A stretch of 64,000 bases of DNA from CAWJFP01 sp963842155 (lineage in GTDB: Bacteria; Pseudomonadota; Alphaproteobacteria; JACZXZ01): contig CAWJFP010000023.1 in assembly GCA_963842155.1 (NCBI GenBank), forward strand, positions 40,253 through 104,252. Direction: 5' to 3'. The notes beneath the pieces were generated by a model. The model was given only the letters and a program-made list of their open reading frames with translations, was not told the DNA's origin and made no database searches. Positions 1 through 8,898 of this stretch are shown here, piece after piece; position 1 is the first letter of the stretch; every line of letters starts with the position of its first letter. Both the position numbers and the translations under genes were made by a program.

Positions 1-591
1 CAATAGGCCAGGTTCAGCTTGGCGGCGTCGATCGCGCCTTGGTCGGTCTTCACCGTGCCCTGATATTGCTTCACGATGTAGACCTGATCCTCATATTGCT
101 GGCGGGCGATCGAAATCCTGCTTGCTCAGGAGCTGGTAGCGCGCCAGGTCGACCTCCGCCTCGTTGAGCAGTCCCTGGTCATGGACGAGTTGGCCTTCCG
201 CCTGCTCGAGCGCCACCTGGTAGGGGCGCGGATCGATCTGCGCGATGAAATCGCCCTTCTTGACGAGCTGGCCCTCTTGGAAGGCAAGCTGCATGAGCTG
301 GCCGTTGATCTGTGTCCTCACCGTCACTGTGGCGAGGGAGGTCACCGTGCCGAGCCCGTCGAGCAGCACGTCGATATCGCCTTTCGCGAGGGTGGCGGAG
401 ACCACGGGCACGGGAGCGTTATTGGCAGGCCGCTTGGCGGCTTCATGGGGACGCAAGACGAGCCAGGCGAGGGCGCCGAGCGCCAGGACGATAATCGCGA
501 TCCATATGGCGCGTCGTCCCAGCGACCGGGGTCGCCTTGGCTGCGGCGTCACGGGCGGCCGACGTGCCCCCTTGCTTTCCGCGTCGATCAT
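1..591 (-). CDS. RND efflux periplasmic adaptor (MdtA-like), partial, frameshifted
   Basis: This is the N-terminal part of a membrane fusion protein that links an inner-membrane RND pump to an outer-membrane channel. Residues 1-50 are a basic, proline-rich cytoplasmic tail followed by one membrane anchor (WIAIIVLALGALAWLVL). The lipoyl half-motif (VRTQINGQLMQLAFQEGQ, then KKGDFIAQIDPRPYQ) and the start of the hairpin follow. The frame stops at 91, but one base less in the AAA run at 113-115 restores QDSIARQQ and the coiled-coil text continues to the window edge (AAKLNLAY). The gene is therefore truncated at the left and carries a single-base insertion, probably a sequencing error. The pump itself would lie to the left of the window. 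Family assignment is firm; the substrate is unknown. Confidence 0.85.
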
Positions 592-1085
592 CGGGCGTCG
601 TCGCTCATGCCTGCCGCGCTGCTCATCTACCCCCCGGCCCGGAAATCAACCCTGAAATCGATAGTCGGCAGCCGGCGGGCGCGCAAGGCGCCTGCCTGAG
701 CGCCGAAAAACACGCCATGCTGCACCGACGTCCGGCTAACCCCCTAATTGCTGCCTTAGCAGGCCTGCGTTTTCGCCTTGTCGCTCCCTTTTATCGCATT
801 TGGGGCCGCCATTCACCGTCAGTGTAGCAAAAGCCCTCGATTCCAGGGCTGGTGCCGATAGCAGCATTGGTCGATTTCCAGCCGCAACGGCGCGGGTCCT
901 GCGACGCCATCTTGATACGCGGCAATATACGGGGCCTTGCGGGAACGAAAGACGCCGGTGGCGCATTCGATCTGGCGGCATGTCGCCGTTCCGGCCATAA
1001 TTGGCGACTTGTGATGCCGGGTCCGGCGGAACGCTTCCGCAAAGGCCCGGCCGCTTGCTTCGCTGCCGTTTGAGGAGGAGCTCGC
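592..1085. other. intergenic region between divergent efflux and PQQ-ABC genes
   Basis: About 490 bases lie between the efflux adaptor start and the PQQ-linked ABC operon. Open frames here have no family resemblance and are shadows. The end of the region carries a good ribosome site (GAGGAGCTCGCTTG) for the start at 1086. Promoters for both directions are expected here, but I could not pick out a convincing one. Confidence 0.5.
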
Positions 1086-2303
1086 TTGGCCAATTCGCTC
1101 CTTGGACGGTGGTTGCCCGCCTGCCTGGTCGCTTGCGCTGCAATGCTGCAAGGCGCGGCGCCGCTCACCGCCGACGAGCCGGGCAAATCCACCGTCGAGA
1201 TCGCCTACCTGACCCAGCTCGAGAAGCGCGAGGCGCCCTACCCCTATTACGATGCGCCGCCGCAGGACGAGGGGCTGGCCGGGGCACGGCAGGGCATAGA
1301 CGACAACAACACGACCGGCCGCTTCACGGGCCAGAATTTCGCCCTCAAGGAATTTGTCGTGCCCGAGGACGCCGACCCGGCCGCGGCGCTGCGCCAGGCC
1401 GCCACCGCGGGCATCCGCTTCCTCGTGACCGACCTGGCCGCCGCCAAGCTCGTGGCGCTGGCCGCCCTGCCCGAGGCCGCGAAGCTGACCATCTTCAACG
1501 CGGGCGCGCCCGACGATTCCCTTCGCGCCGAGCAATGCCGGCGCAATCTGCTCCATACGCTCTCGAGCCGCTCCATGCTGGCCGACGGCCTCATCCAGTT
1601 CCTCGTCTTCAAGCGCTGGGGGAAGATCCTGCTGGCGGTGGGGCCGAGCGACGGCGATAGGCTCTATGCCGACGCGATCGAGCGCTCGGCGCACAAGTTC
1701 CACGAGAAGATCGCCGAGCGCAAGGACTGGAGCTTCAAGCCCGGCGCGCGGCGCACCGACACGGGCCATTTCGCCATCGAGGCCGAGGTCGCGCGCTTCA
1801 CGCAAGGCATCGACTACGACGTGCTGGTGGTGGCGGACGAGACGGACGAGTTCGCCGACCTCCTGCCCTACCACACCTTCGATCCGCGGCCCGTCGCCGG
1901 CGACGCGGGGCTGAGGCCGACCGATTGGGCGCGGCCCTTCCAGCAATGGGGCGCCACGCAGATGCAGACGCGCTTCTTCAAGACCGCTCATCGTTGGATG
2001 ACGGCGCGCGATTTCGCTGCCTGGGCGGCCGTGCGCGCCGTCGGCGAGGCGGCCACCCGGACGAGTTCCACGGATCCCGACAAGATCCTGGAGTTCATCC
2101 ATGGCGACAAGTTCGATCTCGCCGTCTACAAGGGTGCCAAGGCCAGCTTCCGCCCTTGGGACGGACAGCTGCGGCAGCCGGTCCTGCTGGTGGACGACCG
2201 CCAGCTCATCTCGGTATCGCCGCAGCCCGGCTTCCTCCACCAGTTCAACGTTCTCGACACGCTCGGCATCGACCAGCCGGAAACCAAATGCCAGATGAAG
2301 TAG
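1086..2303 (+). CDS. PQQ-dehydrogenase-associated ABC transporter substrate-binding protein
   Basis: This 405-residue secreted protein belongs to the periplasmic binding-protein family found with PQQ-dependent alcohol dehydrogenases (the type represented by TIGR03863). A signal peptide covers about residues 1-29, ending before ADEPGKSTVEIAYL. The body has a Peripla_BP-like fold (ARQGIDDNNTTGRFTGQ; FLVTDLAAAKLVALA; VLVVADETDEFADLLPYHTF). The start is TTG at 1086, six bases after GAGGAG. It is the first gene of a plus-strand operon with a YVTN propeller, an ATPase and a permease, and faces xoxJGF. The natural ligand of this family is not established; a PQQ, alcohol or metal-chelate link is inferred only from context. 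Confidence 0.88.
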   Translation: MANSLLGRWLPACLVACAAMLQGAAPLTADEPGKSTVEIAYLTQLEKREAPYPYYDAPPQDEGLAGARQGIDDNNTTGRFTGQNFALKEFVVPEDADPAAALRQAATAGIRFLVTDLAAAKLVALAALPEAAKLTIFNAGAPDDSLRAEQCRRNLLHTLSSRSMLADGLIQFLVFKRWGKILLAVGPSDGDRLYADAIERSAHKFHEKIAERKDWSFKPGARRTDTGHFAIEAEVARFTQGIDYDVLVVADETDEFADLLPYHTFDPRPVAGDAGLRPTDWARPFQQWGATQMQTRFFKTAHRWMTARDFAAWAAVRAVGEAATRTSSTDPDKILEFIHGDKFDLAVYKGAKASFRPWDGQLRQPVLLVDDRQLISVSPQPGFLHQFNVLDTLGIDQPETKCQMK

Positions 2304-2323
2304 GCGAGGAAAAGGCCCCCATC

Positions 2324-3300
2324 ATGCGCAATTCGATCGTCCTCGCCGCGGCGGCGGCATCGCTGCTTTGCGTCATGTCCGTTCCCGCGGCGGCGGAGAC
2401 CGTGCTGGTGTCGAACGAGAAAGGCAACTCGATCACCGTGCTCGACGCCGAATTCGCTCAAGGTCGAGAAGACCATCTCCGGTCGGCCAGCGCCCGCGCG
2501 GCATCGTCCTCTCCAAGGACAATAGCGAGCTCTTCATCTGCGCGAGTGACGACAACGAGATCGACGTGCTCGACCTCAACAGCTACCAGCTCAAGGCGCC
2601 GCTGCCGAGCGGCACCGATCCCGAGACCTTCGCCCTTCATCCCGACGGCAAGCATCTCTATGTCTCCAACGAGGATGACAGCCTGGTCTCGATCGTCGAT
2701 ATCGCGGCGCGGCAGGTGGTCGCTGAAATTCCCGTGGGTATCGAGCCCGAGGGCATGGGCATCAGCCCGGACGGCAAATGGATCGTCAACACCTCCGAGA
2801 CGACCAGCATGGCCCATGTCATCGACAACGAGACGCACAAGGTGATCGCCAACATCCTGGTGGACAGCCGCCCGCGCCACGCCGAATGGACCGCCGACGG
2901 CGCGCAGGTCTGGGTGTCGGCGGAGGTGGGCGGCACGGTGACCGTGATCGACGGCAAGGAGTTCAAGATCATCCACAAGATCGGCTTCTCGATCCCGGGC
3001 GTGGAGAGCGAGGCGATCCAGGCCGTGGGCATCGCCATCACGCATGACCGCAAGCTGGCGTTCGTGGCGCTCGGGCCGGCCAACCGCGTGGCCGTGATCG
3101 ACGCGCAGACCTACGAGGTGAAGCAATATCTCCTGGTCGGCCAGCGTGTATGGAACCTCGCCTTCAACCATGACCAGTCGCGCCTCTACACCACCAACGG
3201 CCTCAGCAACGACATTTCCGTGATCGACGTGCCGAGCCTCAAGGTCATCAAATCGGTGCCCGTGGGAGACCAGCCCTGGGGCGTCGTGGTGCGGCCGTGA
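2324..3300 (+). CDS. YVTN beta-propeller protein of PQQ-linked ABC cluster, two frameshifts
   Basis: A secreted seven-bladed-propeller type protein, as found beside PQQ-dependent dehydrogenases (TIGR03866 type). The start at 2324 gives a signal peptide ending PAAAETVLVSNEKGNSITVLDAE. The frame is then lost. Removing one T at 2453-2454 and one G at 2481-2482 joins it to the long downstream frame through SLKVEKTISVGQRPRGIV, giving about 324 residues, the normal size. Blade repeats are clear (HLYVSNEDDSLVSIVDI; WVSAEVGGTVTVIDG; LYTTNGLSNDISVIDV). Both indels fall in doublets, so error is likelier than decay. The exact function is unknown; a role with the periplasmic methanol-oxidation machinery is inferred from context. 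Confidence 0.85.
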
Positions 3301-3331
3301 CCCGCCGGCATTCCGGCCGGCCGCGCGCCGC

Positions 3332-4114
3332 ATGAGCGCGCTTGAGGCGACGATCGTCTCCGCGGCGCGCGACGAGAGCGTGGCGCTGGCGGTCGACGGG
3401 CTCAGCCATGCCTTCGGCAAGCGCCAGGCGTTGAAGGATGTCGGCTTCGCCATAAGGCCGGGGGAGTTCACCGTGCTTCTGGGATTGAACGGGGCGGGCA
3501 AGACGACGCTCTTCTCGCTGATCACGCGGCTTTACGACCACCATAGCGGCAGAATCGAGGTCTTCGGCAAGCCGGTGCGCACCGAATCGACCGCGGCGCT
3601 CGCGCGCATGGGGGTGGTTTTCCAACAGCTCACCCTCGATCTCGATCTTACCGTGGAACAGAACCTCTACTACCACGCGGCGTTGCAGGGCCTGTCGCGG
3701 CGCAGCGCGGCCGAGCGCATCGCGCTCGAGCTCGAGCGCGTCGGTCTCACCGAGCGGCGCAAGGACAAGGTGCGGCAGCTGAGCGGCGGCCAGCGGCGCC
3801 GGATCGAGATCGCGCGCGCGCTCTTGCATCGGCCGAGCCTGTTGCTGCTTGACGAGCCGACCGTCGGGCTCGATATCGCGAGCCGCCGCTTCCTCCTCGA
3901 CCATGTGCGCAAGCTCTGCCGCGAGGATCGGCTCGCCGTGCTATGGGCCACCCATCTGATCGACGAGGTCGAGGGCGGCGCGCGCGTGATCGTGCTGCAT
4001 GAGGGGCGCGTGCTGGCGGCGGGTGCCGTGCCGGAGGTGCTGGCCGCCACCGGGACGGCAAGCATGCAGGCGGCATTTGCGAAGCTCACCGAGCGCCAGG
4101 AAGCCGCGTCATGA
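3332..4114 (+). CDS. ABC transporter ATP-binding protein of PQQ-linked cluster
   Basis: A 260-residue cytoplasmic ABC ATPase. It shows Walker A (GLNGAGKTT), Q-loop (GVVFQQLTLDLDLTVEQNL), signature (LSGGQRRRIEIARAL), Walker B with the catalytic Glu (LLLLDEPTVGLDI) and the switch His (WATHLIDEVEGG). The N-terminal 25 residues precede the domain. It pairs with the ABC-2 type permease that follows 13 bases downstream. This ATPase and permease pair recurs with PQQ-dependent dehydrogenase clusters, but the transported compound is not known. The ABC-2 type permease suggests export or assembly rather than classical import, although a binding protein is encoded in the same operon. Confidence 0.92.
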   Translation: MSALEATIVSAARDESVALAVDGLSHAFGKRQALKDVGFAIRPGEFTVLLGLNGAGKTTLFSLITRLYDHHSGRIEVFGKPVRTESTAALARMGVVFQQLTLDLDLTVEQNLYYHAALQGLSRRSAAERIALELERVGLTERRKDKVRQLSGGQRRRIEIARALLHRPSLLLLDEPTVGLDIASRRFLLDHVRKLCREDRLAVLWATHLIDEVEGGARVIVLHEGRVLAAGAVPEVLAATGTASMQAAFAKLTERQEAAS

Positions 4115-4127
4115 GCGAGGCGGCGTC

Positions 4128-4931
4128 ATGAGGCTGATCCATTACGCGCGTTGCCTCAACGGCATCGTCCGCCGCGAGAGCCTGCGCTTTCTCAATCAGC
4201 GCGGCCGCTTCGTGGCGGCGTTGGTGCGGCCGCTCGTCTGGCTGCTGATCTTCGCCACCGGCTTTCATTTCGTGCTGGGGATCTCGATCATCCCGCCTTA
4301 CGAGACCTACATTCCTTACGAGGAATATATCGCGCCGGGCCTCGTCGGCATGATCCAGCTCTTCGCCGGCATGCAAAGCTCGCTCTCGATGGTCTATGAC
4401 CGCGAGATGGGCAGCATGCGCACGCTGATGACCAGCCCGCTGCCGCGCTGGTTCCTGCTCACCTCCAAGCTGCTCGCCGGCGTCATCGTCTCAGTGCTGC
4501 AGGCCTATGTCTTCCTCGCCATCGCCTGGTTCTGGGAAGTGCAGCCGCCCTGGTGGGGCTATCTCACGGTGCTGCCCGCCCTCATCGCTTCAGGCATGAT
4601 GCTGGGCGCGCTCGGCCTGCTTCTCTCTTCGGCGATAAAGCAGCTCGAGAATTTCGCGGGCGTGATGAATTTCGTCATCTTCCCCATGTTCTTCGCCTCC
4701 TCGGCGCTCTATCCGCTATGGCGCGTCAAGGAGGCAAGCCTGACGCTCTATTGGATCTGCCTGGCCAATCCCTTCAGCCATGCGGTCGAGCTGATCCGCT
4801 TCGCGCTATACGGCCGCTTCAACCCGGAGGCGGGCGGCGTCGTGCTGGCATATCTCGCCCTGTTCATGGCGCTGGCCATCTATGGCTATGATCCCGCGCG
4901 CGGTCTCATCGCCCGGAAGCTGTCCGAATGA
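4128..4931 (+). CDS. ABC-2 type permease of PQQ-linked cluster
   Basis: A 267-residue inner-membrane protein with about six hydrophobic segments (LVRPLVWLLIFATGF; LLAGVIVSVLQAYVFLAIAW; LPALIASGMMLGALGLLLSS; NFVIFPMFFASSALYPL; VVLAYLALFMALAIYGY). It has the ABC-2 hallmark region before the last helix (CLANPFSHAVELIRFALYG). I chose ATG 4128 because MRLIHYARCLNGIVRRE opens the conserved N-terminal amphipathic part; an earlier ATG at 4111 is in another frame and stops at once. It forms the membrane channel for the upstream ATPase. The substrate is unknown. Confidence 0.9.
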   Translation: MRLIHYARCLNGIVRRESLRFLNQRGRFVAALVRPLVWLLIFATGFHFVLGISIIPPYETYIPYEEYIAPGLVGMIQLFAGMQSSLSMVYDREMGSMRTLMTSPLPRWFLLTSKLLAGVIVSVLQAYVFLAIAWFWEVQPPWWGYLTVLPALIASGMMLGALGLLLSSAIKQLENFAGVMNFVIFPMFFASSALYPLWRVKEASLTLYWICLANPFSHAVELIRFALYGRFNPEAGGVVLAYLALFMALAIYGYDPARGLIARKLSE

Positions 4932-4937
4932 GCGGAC

Positions 4938-5558
4938 ATGACTCCCAAGGCGGTGGCGCTCGCCCTCCTCGTCGCCCTACTGCCCGGGACCGGCCGCGCG
5001 GCGCCGCCTGGAGCCCAGCAAAATCCCGACTGGCCCTGCCAGCAGCGGCTGGTCCCCACTTTGTCGGCCGCCTCGCTTTGGGCCGAGGCCAAGACGGCGG
5101 GGCTAGGCGATTGGCATGCCGAGCCGAAGGTCGCGGCGCTGGTCGAGAAGATCGCGCCGCGCGACGTCGCGACGGAGGACGGCGTGGCGGCCATCGACGC
5201 CTTCATCAAGGGGCTCGGCGAGGAGGAGCGCGCGCGGCTCCCGGCGCTGGCGTTTCAGGGCCTCGTCGAGGAGACCAACCGCCAGCGCAGCGAGATCATC
5301 GACCGGCTCGAGGATTTCGGCCAGCGTCAGCACAATCTCTCGGCCCTCGTCTCGCGCATGACGGCCGAGCATGACGCCATTCCAGCCGACGCCACGGGCG
5401 ACGACGCCAAGCGCAAGCTCGACCTCGAAGAGCGGCTTGCCTACACGACCCGCGCCTTCCAGGGCATGCAGAGCACGATCCGTTATGCCTGCGAGACGCC
5501 GGGCGAGCTCGAGGCGCGGCTCGGCGCCTACGCCCACGCGCTGCAGGCGGCGAAATAG
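4938..5558 (+). CDS. secreted protein of unknown function in PQQ-linked ABC operon
   Basis: A 206-residue protein with a signal peptide (about residues 1-22, ending GRAAPPGAQQ). The mature part is largely helical and charged, with a heptad-like stretch around residues 105-145 (NRQRSEIIDRLEDFGQRQ). It has two cysteines, one in DWPCQQRL near the mature N-terminus and one in IRYACETPGE near the C-terminus, which could pair in the periplasm. It starts 6 bases after the permease stop, so it is the last gene of the operon, convergent with xoxJ. I do not recognise a named family; operon membership suggests a periplasmic accessory of methanol oxidation. Confidence 0.75.
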   Translation: MTPKAVALALLVALLPGTGRAAPPGAQQNPDWPCQQRLVPTLSAASLWAEAKTAGLGDWHAEPKVAALVEKIAPRDVATEDGVAAIDAFIKGLGEEERARLPALAFQGLVEETNRQRSEIIDRLEDFGQRQHNLSALVSRMTAEHDAIPADATGDDAKRKLDLEERLAYTTRAFQGMQSTIRYACETPGELEARLGAYAHALQAAK

Positions 5559-5591
5559 CCGGCCGGCCGAGCGCGGCGCCGCGGTTGCGGC

Positions 5592-6482
5592 CTATGGGAT
5601 AAGATTGCCCTGCTCGTCGAGAAGCGGCATGCCGTAATCCTTGAGCACGGCGACGATGGCGTCATGCTCCTTGACGATCGCCGCGTTGATCTGGCGACGC
5701 CATTCCGGCTCGTTGGGGCGCACGCCCATGGCGATGTGGTAGTCCATGCGCGGCATGCCCGGCTCGTTCTTGAGCGGGACGAAGGTGATCGGCAGCTTGT
5801 CGCGACGGACGTAGAAGCCGGCGATCGGACCCCAGAGCAGGCCGATATCGATCTTGCCGTCGGCCACGTCCTTGATCATCTCATGGGTCGGCAATTCGAA
5901 GCGCGTATCGACCACCAGCGCGTAGGACCTCATGCGGTCGGCCAGCTTGTATTTGAGGATCAGGTCGGTCGGCGGCGTGCCGGCGACAACCCCGACGGTC
6001 AGGCTCTGCAGCTTGGGATCGTCGATGCCGCTGAGGCTCAGGCCCTTGTCCGAGCGGTAGAGCATGACGTAGCTGGTGTAGTAGTAGGGATTGCTCGTCT
6101 GCACCATCTCGTCGCCCGCCACGGTGCCCATGATGAGGTCGCAGCGATGCGCCGCCAGCGTATTGCGCACGAAGCCCACGACCTGCGGAAACCAGACATA
6201 GCTGACCGGGAGATTGAGATCCTTGCCCAGGATCTGCGCGATCTTGTTCTCGAAGCCCTCCTCCTTGTTGTTGGAGAAGGGAAGGTTGCTGGGGTCGGCG
6301 CAGACGCGCAGCTCGGTGCGCGAGACGAGGTCGCTCGTGTTCTGAGCCTTCGCCGTGGCGGGGACAAAGAGCGCGGCGAGAAAGGCCGCCCCAAGCCAAA
6401 TAAGCGGAAGATCGCGCCGCATGCCGTTGCCGTCCATCTTGACAAGCCTGACCAACGATGCCGCGCCCGAAACGCCGCTCAT
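5592..6482 (-). CDS. xoxJ: XoxJ-type periplasmic binding protein
   Basis: A secreted, solute-binding-protein-fold accessory of quinoprotein methanol dehydrogenase, thought to help load or activate XoxF. Conserved text includes LRVCADPSNLPFSN near the mature start, GFENKIAQILGKDL, MGTVAGDEMVQTSNPYYY, and GLLWGPIAGFYVRR. The signal peptide sits at ALFVPATAKAQ. The track-length start at 6482 gives a 20-residue leader before it; the ATG at 6422 (MRRDLPLIW) would give a more normal signal peptide and may be the true start. The 6482 start overlaps the xoxG stop by 4 bases, supporting translational coupling. Order is xoxF-xoxG-xoxJ, as in other XoxF methylotrophs. Confidence 0.92.
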   Translation of the reverse strand: MSGVSGAASLVRLVKMDGNGMRRDLPLIWLGAAFLAALFVPATAKAQNTSDLVSRTELRVCADPSNLPFSNNKEEGFENKIAQILGKDLNLPVSYVWFPQVVGFVRNTLAAHRCDLIMGTVAGDEMVQTSNPYYYTSYVMLYRSDKGLSLSGIDDPKLQSLTVGVVAGTPPTDLILKYKLADRMRSYALVVDTRFELPTHEMIKDVADGKIDIGLLWGPIAGFYVRRDKLPITFVPLKNEPGMPRMDYHIAMGVRPNEPEWRRQINAAIVKEHDAIVAVLKDYGMPLLDEQGNLIP

Positions 6483-6913
6483 TCGTCGAAGCGCTGAGGC
6501 CGGCCGCGGAGAAGCACGCCGTCCGAGCGCGCCTTGAGATAGGCGTAGATATCGTCGAGATACATCACCACGTCCGCCACCGTCCCGAAGGCGGGCATGA
6601 CGTTGTCGGCCGAGGTCGAGACGTTCTTGCGGCCGTTGATGACGACGTCCTCGAACTGCTCCTTCGTCAGCCGCTTCAGCGAATTGGTTAGGTCCGGCGC
6701 GTAGGAGCTGCCCGAGCCGTCGGGGCCATGGCAGCGCAGGCAGGACTTGGTATAGCGGCGCCAGCCGTTGAAGGTGCCCTTATCCACCTTGTGGTCCTTA
6801 ACCGTGTAAGGCTTGGCCTCCTCGTCCGCCGCGCGCACCGTCGTCGTGGGCACGAAGGCGGCCGAGAGCCCCGCCGCGAATAAAAGGTAAGAAAAGAAAA
6901 GCCTCAGGCCCAT
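6479..6913 (-). CDS. xoxG: XoxG-type cytochrome c, methanol-metabolism related
   Basis: A 144-residue periplasmic c-type cytochrome, the expected electron acceptor of XoxF. A signal peptide ends near TTTVRAADEE. The haem site is C58-L-R-C61-H62, followed by GPDGSGSSYAPDL. M106 in NVMPAFG is the likely distal ligand. A strong ribosome site (GAGGAG) lies 7 bases before ATG 6913. It is 200 bases downstream of xoxF, behind a terminator-like hairpin, and overlaps xoxJ by 4 bases, so G and J should be made at a lower level than F. Confidence 0.93.
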   Translation of the reverse strand: MGLRLFFSYLLFAAGLSAAFVPTTTVRAADEEAKPYTVKDHKVDKGTFNGWRRYTKSCLRCHGPDGSGSSYAPDLTNSLKRLTKEQFEDVVINGRKNVSTSADNVMPAFGTVADVVMYLDDIYAYLKARSDGVLLRGRPQRFDE

Positions 6914-7030
6914 GCAAATCTCCTCGCCTCGACGAGGCGGTTCCCGGCTCGGAATTCCACGGCCGGAGCCGCGACGCTCTGCCCTCGCGGACTTGCCGCC
7001 CGGGTCGACGGCTCGCCGGGGGTGGCGGGT

Positions 7031-7078
7031 TGGAAAAGAGAGGCCGGCATCCCGCTTTGGAGCGAAGATGCCGGCCTC
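7031..7078 (-). terminator. intrinsic terminator-like hairpin after xoxF
   Basis: A perfect 12-base-pair stem (arms 7040-7051 and 7067-7078, GAGGCCGGCATC and its complement) with a 15-base loop is followed, on the minus strand, by TCTTTT (7033-7038). It lies 35 bases after the xoxF stop and 117 bases before the xoxG start. It should end or attenuate the xoxF transcript, allowing far more XoxF than XoxG. Confidence 0.75.
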
Positions 7079-7113
7079 GTCACACGAGTTGGATTACGTG
7101 ACGCGTGCCTGCT

Positions 7114-8898
7114 TTAGGGAAGCGAGAACACGGTCAGCACGCCACCGAGCTGGGTGTAGTTGGAGAGCGCCTTGTAGGCACCCACCGCGCCCAGTCCGTC
7201 GGTGTCCTTGGTCAGGCCAGCGGCCATGCCGATGCCCGCCCAGCCGCCGACGCCCGACAGCACGGCAATGTATTGCTTGCCGCCATGCTGATAGGTCATG
7301 ACGTTGCCGATGATGCCGGATGGCGTCTTGAAGCGATAGAGCTCCTTGCCGGTCTTGGCGTCGACCGCCTTCAGGTAGCCCTCGAGCGTGCCGTAGAAGA
7401 CCACGCCGCCCGCCGTCGCCAGCGCGCCGCCCCAAGCCGAGAAGGGCTCGGGATCGGACCAGACGATCTTGCCCTTGCCGGCATCCCAGGCGATGAAGTT
7501 GCCGAGGTTGCTGTCACCCTTCGGGGGATACATCGAGAGGGTGGCGCCGACATAAGGCTGTCCGGCGGTGTAGGAGACCTTGAACGGCTCGTAGTCCATG
7601 CAGACATGGTTGGTCGGCACGTAGAACAGCTCGGTCTTGGGCGAGAACGCCGCCGGCTGCTCGTCCTTGGAGCCGAGAGCCGCCGGGCAGATGCCCTGCG
7701 AGTTGTGGTCTTCGCCGTTCGCTTCGGTGGAGTAGGCCTTCACGCGGTCGGGCAGGCCGGTCTTGATGTCGACCTTGGTCGCCCAGTTGACCTTGGGATC
7801 GTACTTCTCGGCCACGAGCAGCTCGCCGGTCTCGCGATTGAGCGTATAGCCGAAGCCGTTGCGGTCGAAGTGGACGAGAGCCTTGGTCTTCTTCCCGTTG
7901 ACCGGAATGTCGGCCAGGATCATCTCGTTGATGCCGTCATAGTCCCACTCGTCGTGCGGCGTCATCTGGTAGACCCACTTGGCCATGCCAGTATCGACGT
8001 CGCGGGCCCAAATGGTCATCGACCACTTGTTGTCGCCCGGACGCTGTACCGGGTTCCAGGTGCTCGGATTGCCCGAGCCGTAATAGACGAGGTTGAGCGC
8101 GGGATCGTAGCTGATCCAGCCCCAAGTCGCGCCGCCGCCGATCTTCCACTGGTCGCCTTGCCAGGTCTTGATCGAGGAGTCCTTGCCCACCGGCTTGCCG
8201 AGCGAGGTGGTCTTGTCGCCATCGACCAGGATCTGATCGTCCGGGCCTTCCGAATAGCCCCGCCACGCGAGCGAGCCGTCCTTCATGTGGTAGGCGGCCA
8301 TATAGCCCTGGACGCCGAACTCGCCGCCGCTCACGCCGATCAGGACCAGGTCCTTGATGACGGCGGGAGCGCCGGTGCCGGTCGCGCCCTTGTTCGGGTC
8401 GTTATCCTTGATCTTCCAGACCTCGGCGCCGGTCTTGGCGTCGAGCGCCACCAGGGTCGTGTCGGCCTGGTGGAGGAAGATCTTGCCGTCGCCGTAGGCG
8501 ACGCCGCGGTTGACCGTGTCGCAGCACATCACCGGGATGACGTTGGGATCCTGGTGGGGCTCGTAGGCCCAGATGATCCGGCCGGCATTGTTGAGATCCA
8601 GCGCGAAGACCTTGTTCGGGAAGGGCGTGTGGACGTACATCACGTCGCCGATCACGAGAGGCGCGCCCTCATGGCCGCGCAGCACGCCGGTGGAGAAGGT
8701 CCATGCCGGACGCAGAGTATGCACGTTGCTGGCGTTGATCTGTTCGAGGGTGCTGTAACGTTGCCCGAAATAGTCCTTGGTAGGCATCGCCCAATCGCTG
8801 GCGTTCTTCTCGAGCTTCATCAGCTCTTCGTTCGCGAAGGCGCCGGACGCTCCCAGCGCGGTAATCGCGGTAACAAGCAAAGCTAATCTGAGCTTCAT
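7114..8898 (-). CDS. xoxF: lanthanide-dependent methanol dehydrogenase XoxF
   Basis: A 594-residue periplasmic PQQ enzyme oxidising methanol (possibly also formaldehyde). A signal peptide covers about 1-22 (GASGAFA). Key features are the adjacent-cysteine disulfide C125-C126 (IPVMCCDTV), metal ligands E193 (GVSGGEFG) and N277 (GSGNPSTWN), the catalytic D319, and the extra Asp D321 in EWDYDGINE. The D-Y-D-G pattern marks the lanthanide-dependent XoxF class; calcium MxaF has Ala at the second position. Tryptophan-docking propeller motifs recur (LVYYGSGNPSTW; GVVFYGTLEGYLKAVD). The ribosome site is near perfect (AGGGAGGAG). No mxaI or mxaF lies in the window. The XoxF5-like clade is likely but needs a tree. 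Confidence 0.98.
   Translation of the reverse strand: MKLRLALLVTAITALGASGAFANEELMKLEKNASDWAMPTKDYFGQRYSTLEQINASNVHTLRPAWTFSTGVLRGHEGAPLVIGDVMYVHTPFPNKVFALDLNNAGRIIWAYEPHQDPNVIPVMCCDTVNRGVAYGDGKIFLHQADTTLVALDAKTGAEVWKIKDNDPNKGATGTGAPAVIKDLVLIGVSGGEFGVQGYMAAYHMKDGSLAWRGYSEGPDDQILVDGDKTTSLGKPVGKDSSIKTWQGDQWKIGGGATWGWISYDPALNLVYYGSGNPSTWNPVQRPGDNKWSMTIWARDVDTGMAKWVYQMTPHDEWDYDGINEMILADIPVNGKKTKALVHFDRNGFGYTLNRETGELLVAEKYDPKVNWATKVDIKTGLPDRVKAYSTEANGEDHNSQGICPAALGSKDEQPAAFSPKTELFYVPTNHVCMDYEPFKVSYTAGQPYVGATLSMYPPKGDSNLGNFIAWDAGKGKIVWSDPEPFSAWGGALATAGGVVFYGTLEGYLKAVDAKTGKELYRFKTPSGIIGNVMTYQHGGKQYIAVLSGVGGWAGIGMAAGLTKDTDGLGAVGAYKALSNYTQLGGVLTVFSLP

Noticed and set aside
7105..8886. A 593-residue open frame antisense to xoxF
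   Set aside because: xoxF is certain on the minus strand; the antisense product has no recognisable family.
7114..8898. Calcium-type MxaF identity for the methanol dehydrogenase
   Set aside because: The D-Y-D-G motif with the extra Asp and the absence of mxaI/mxaG-type neighbours mark XoxF.
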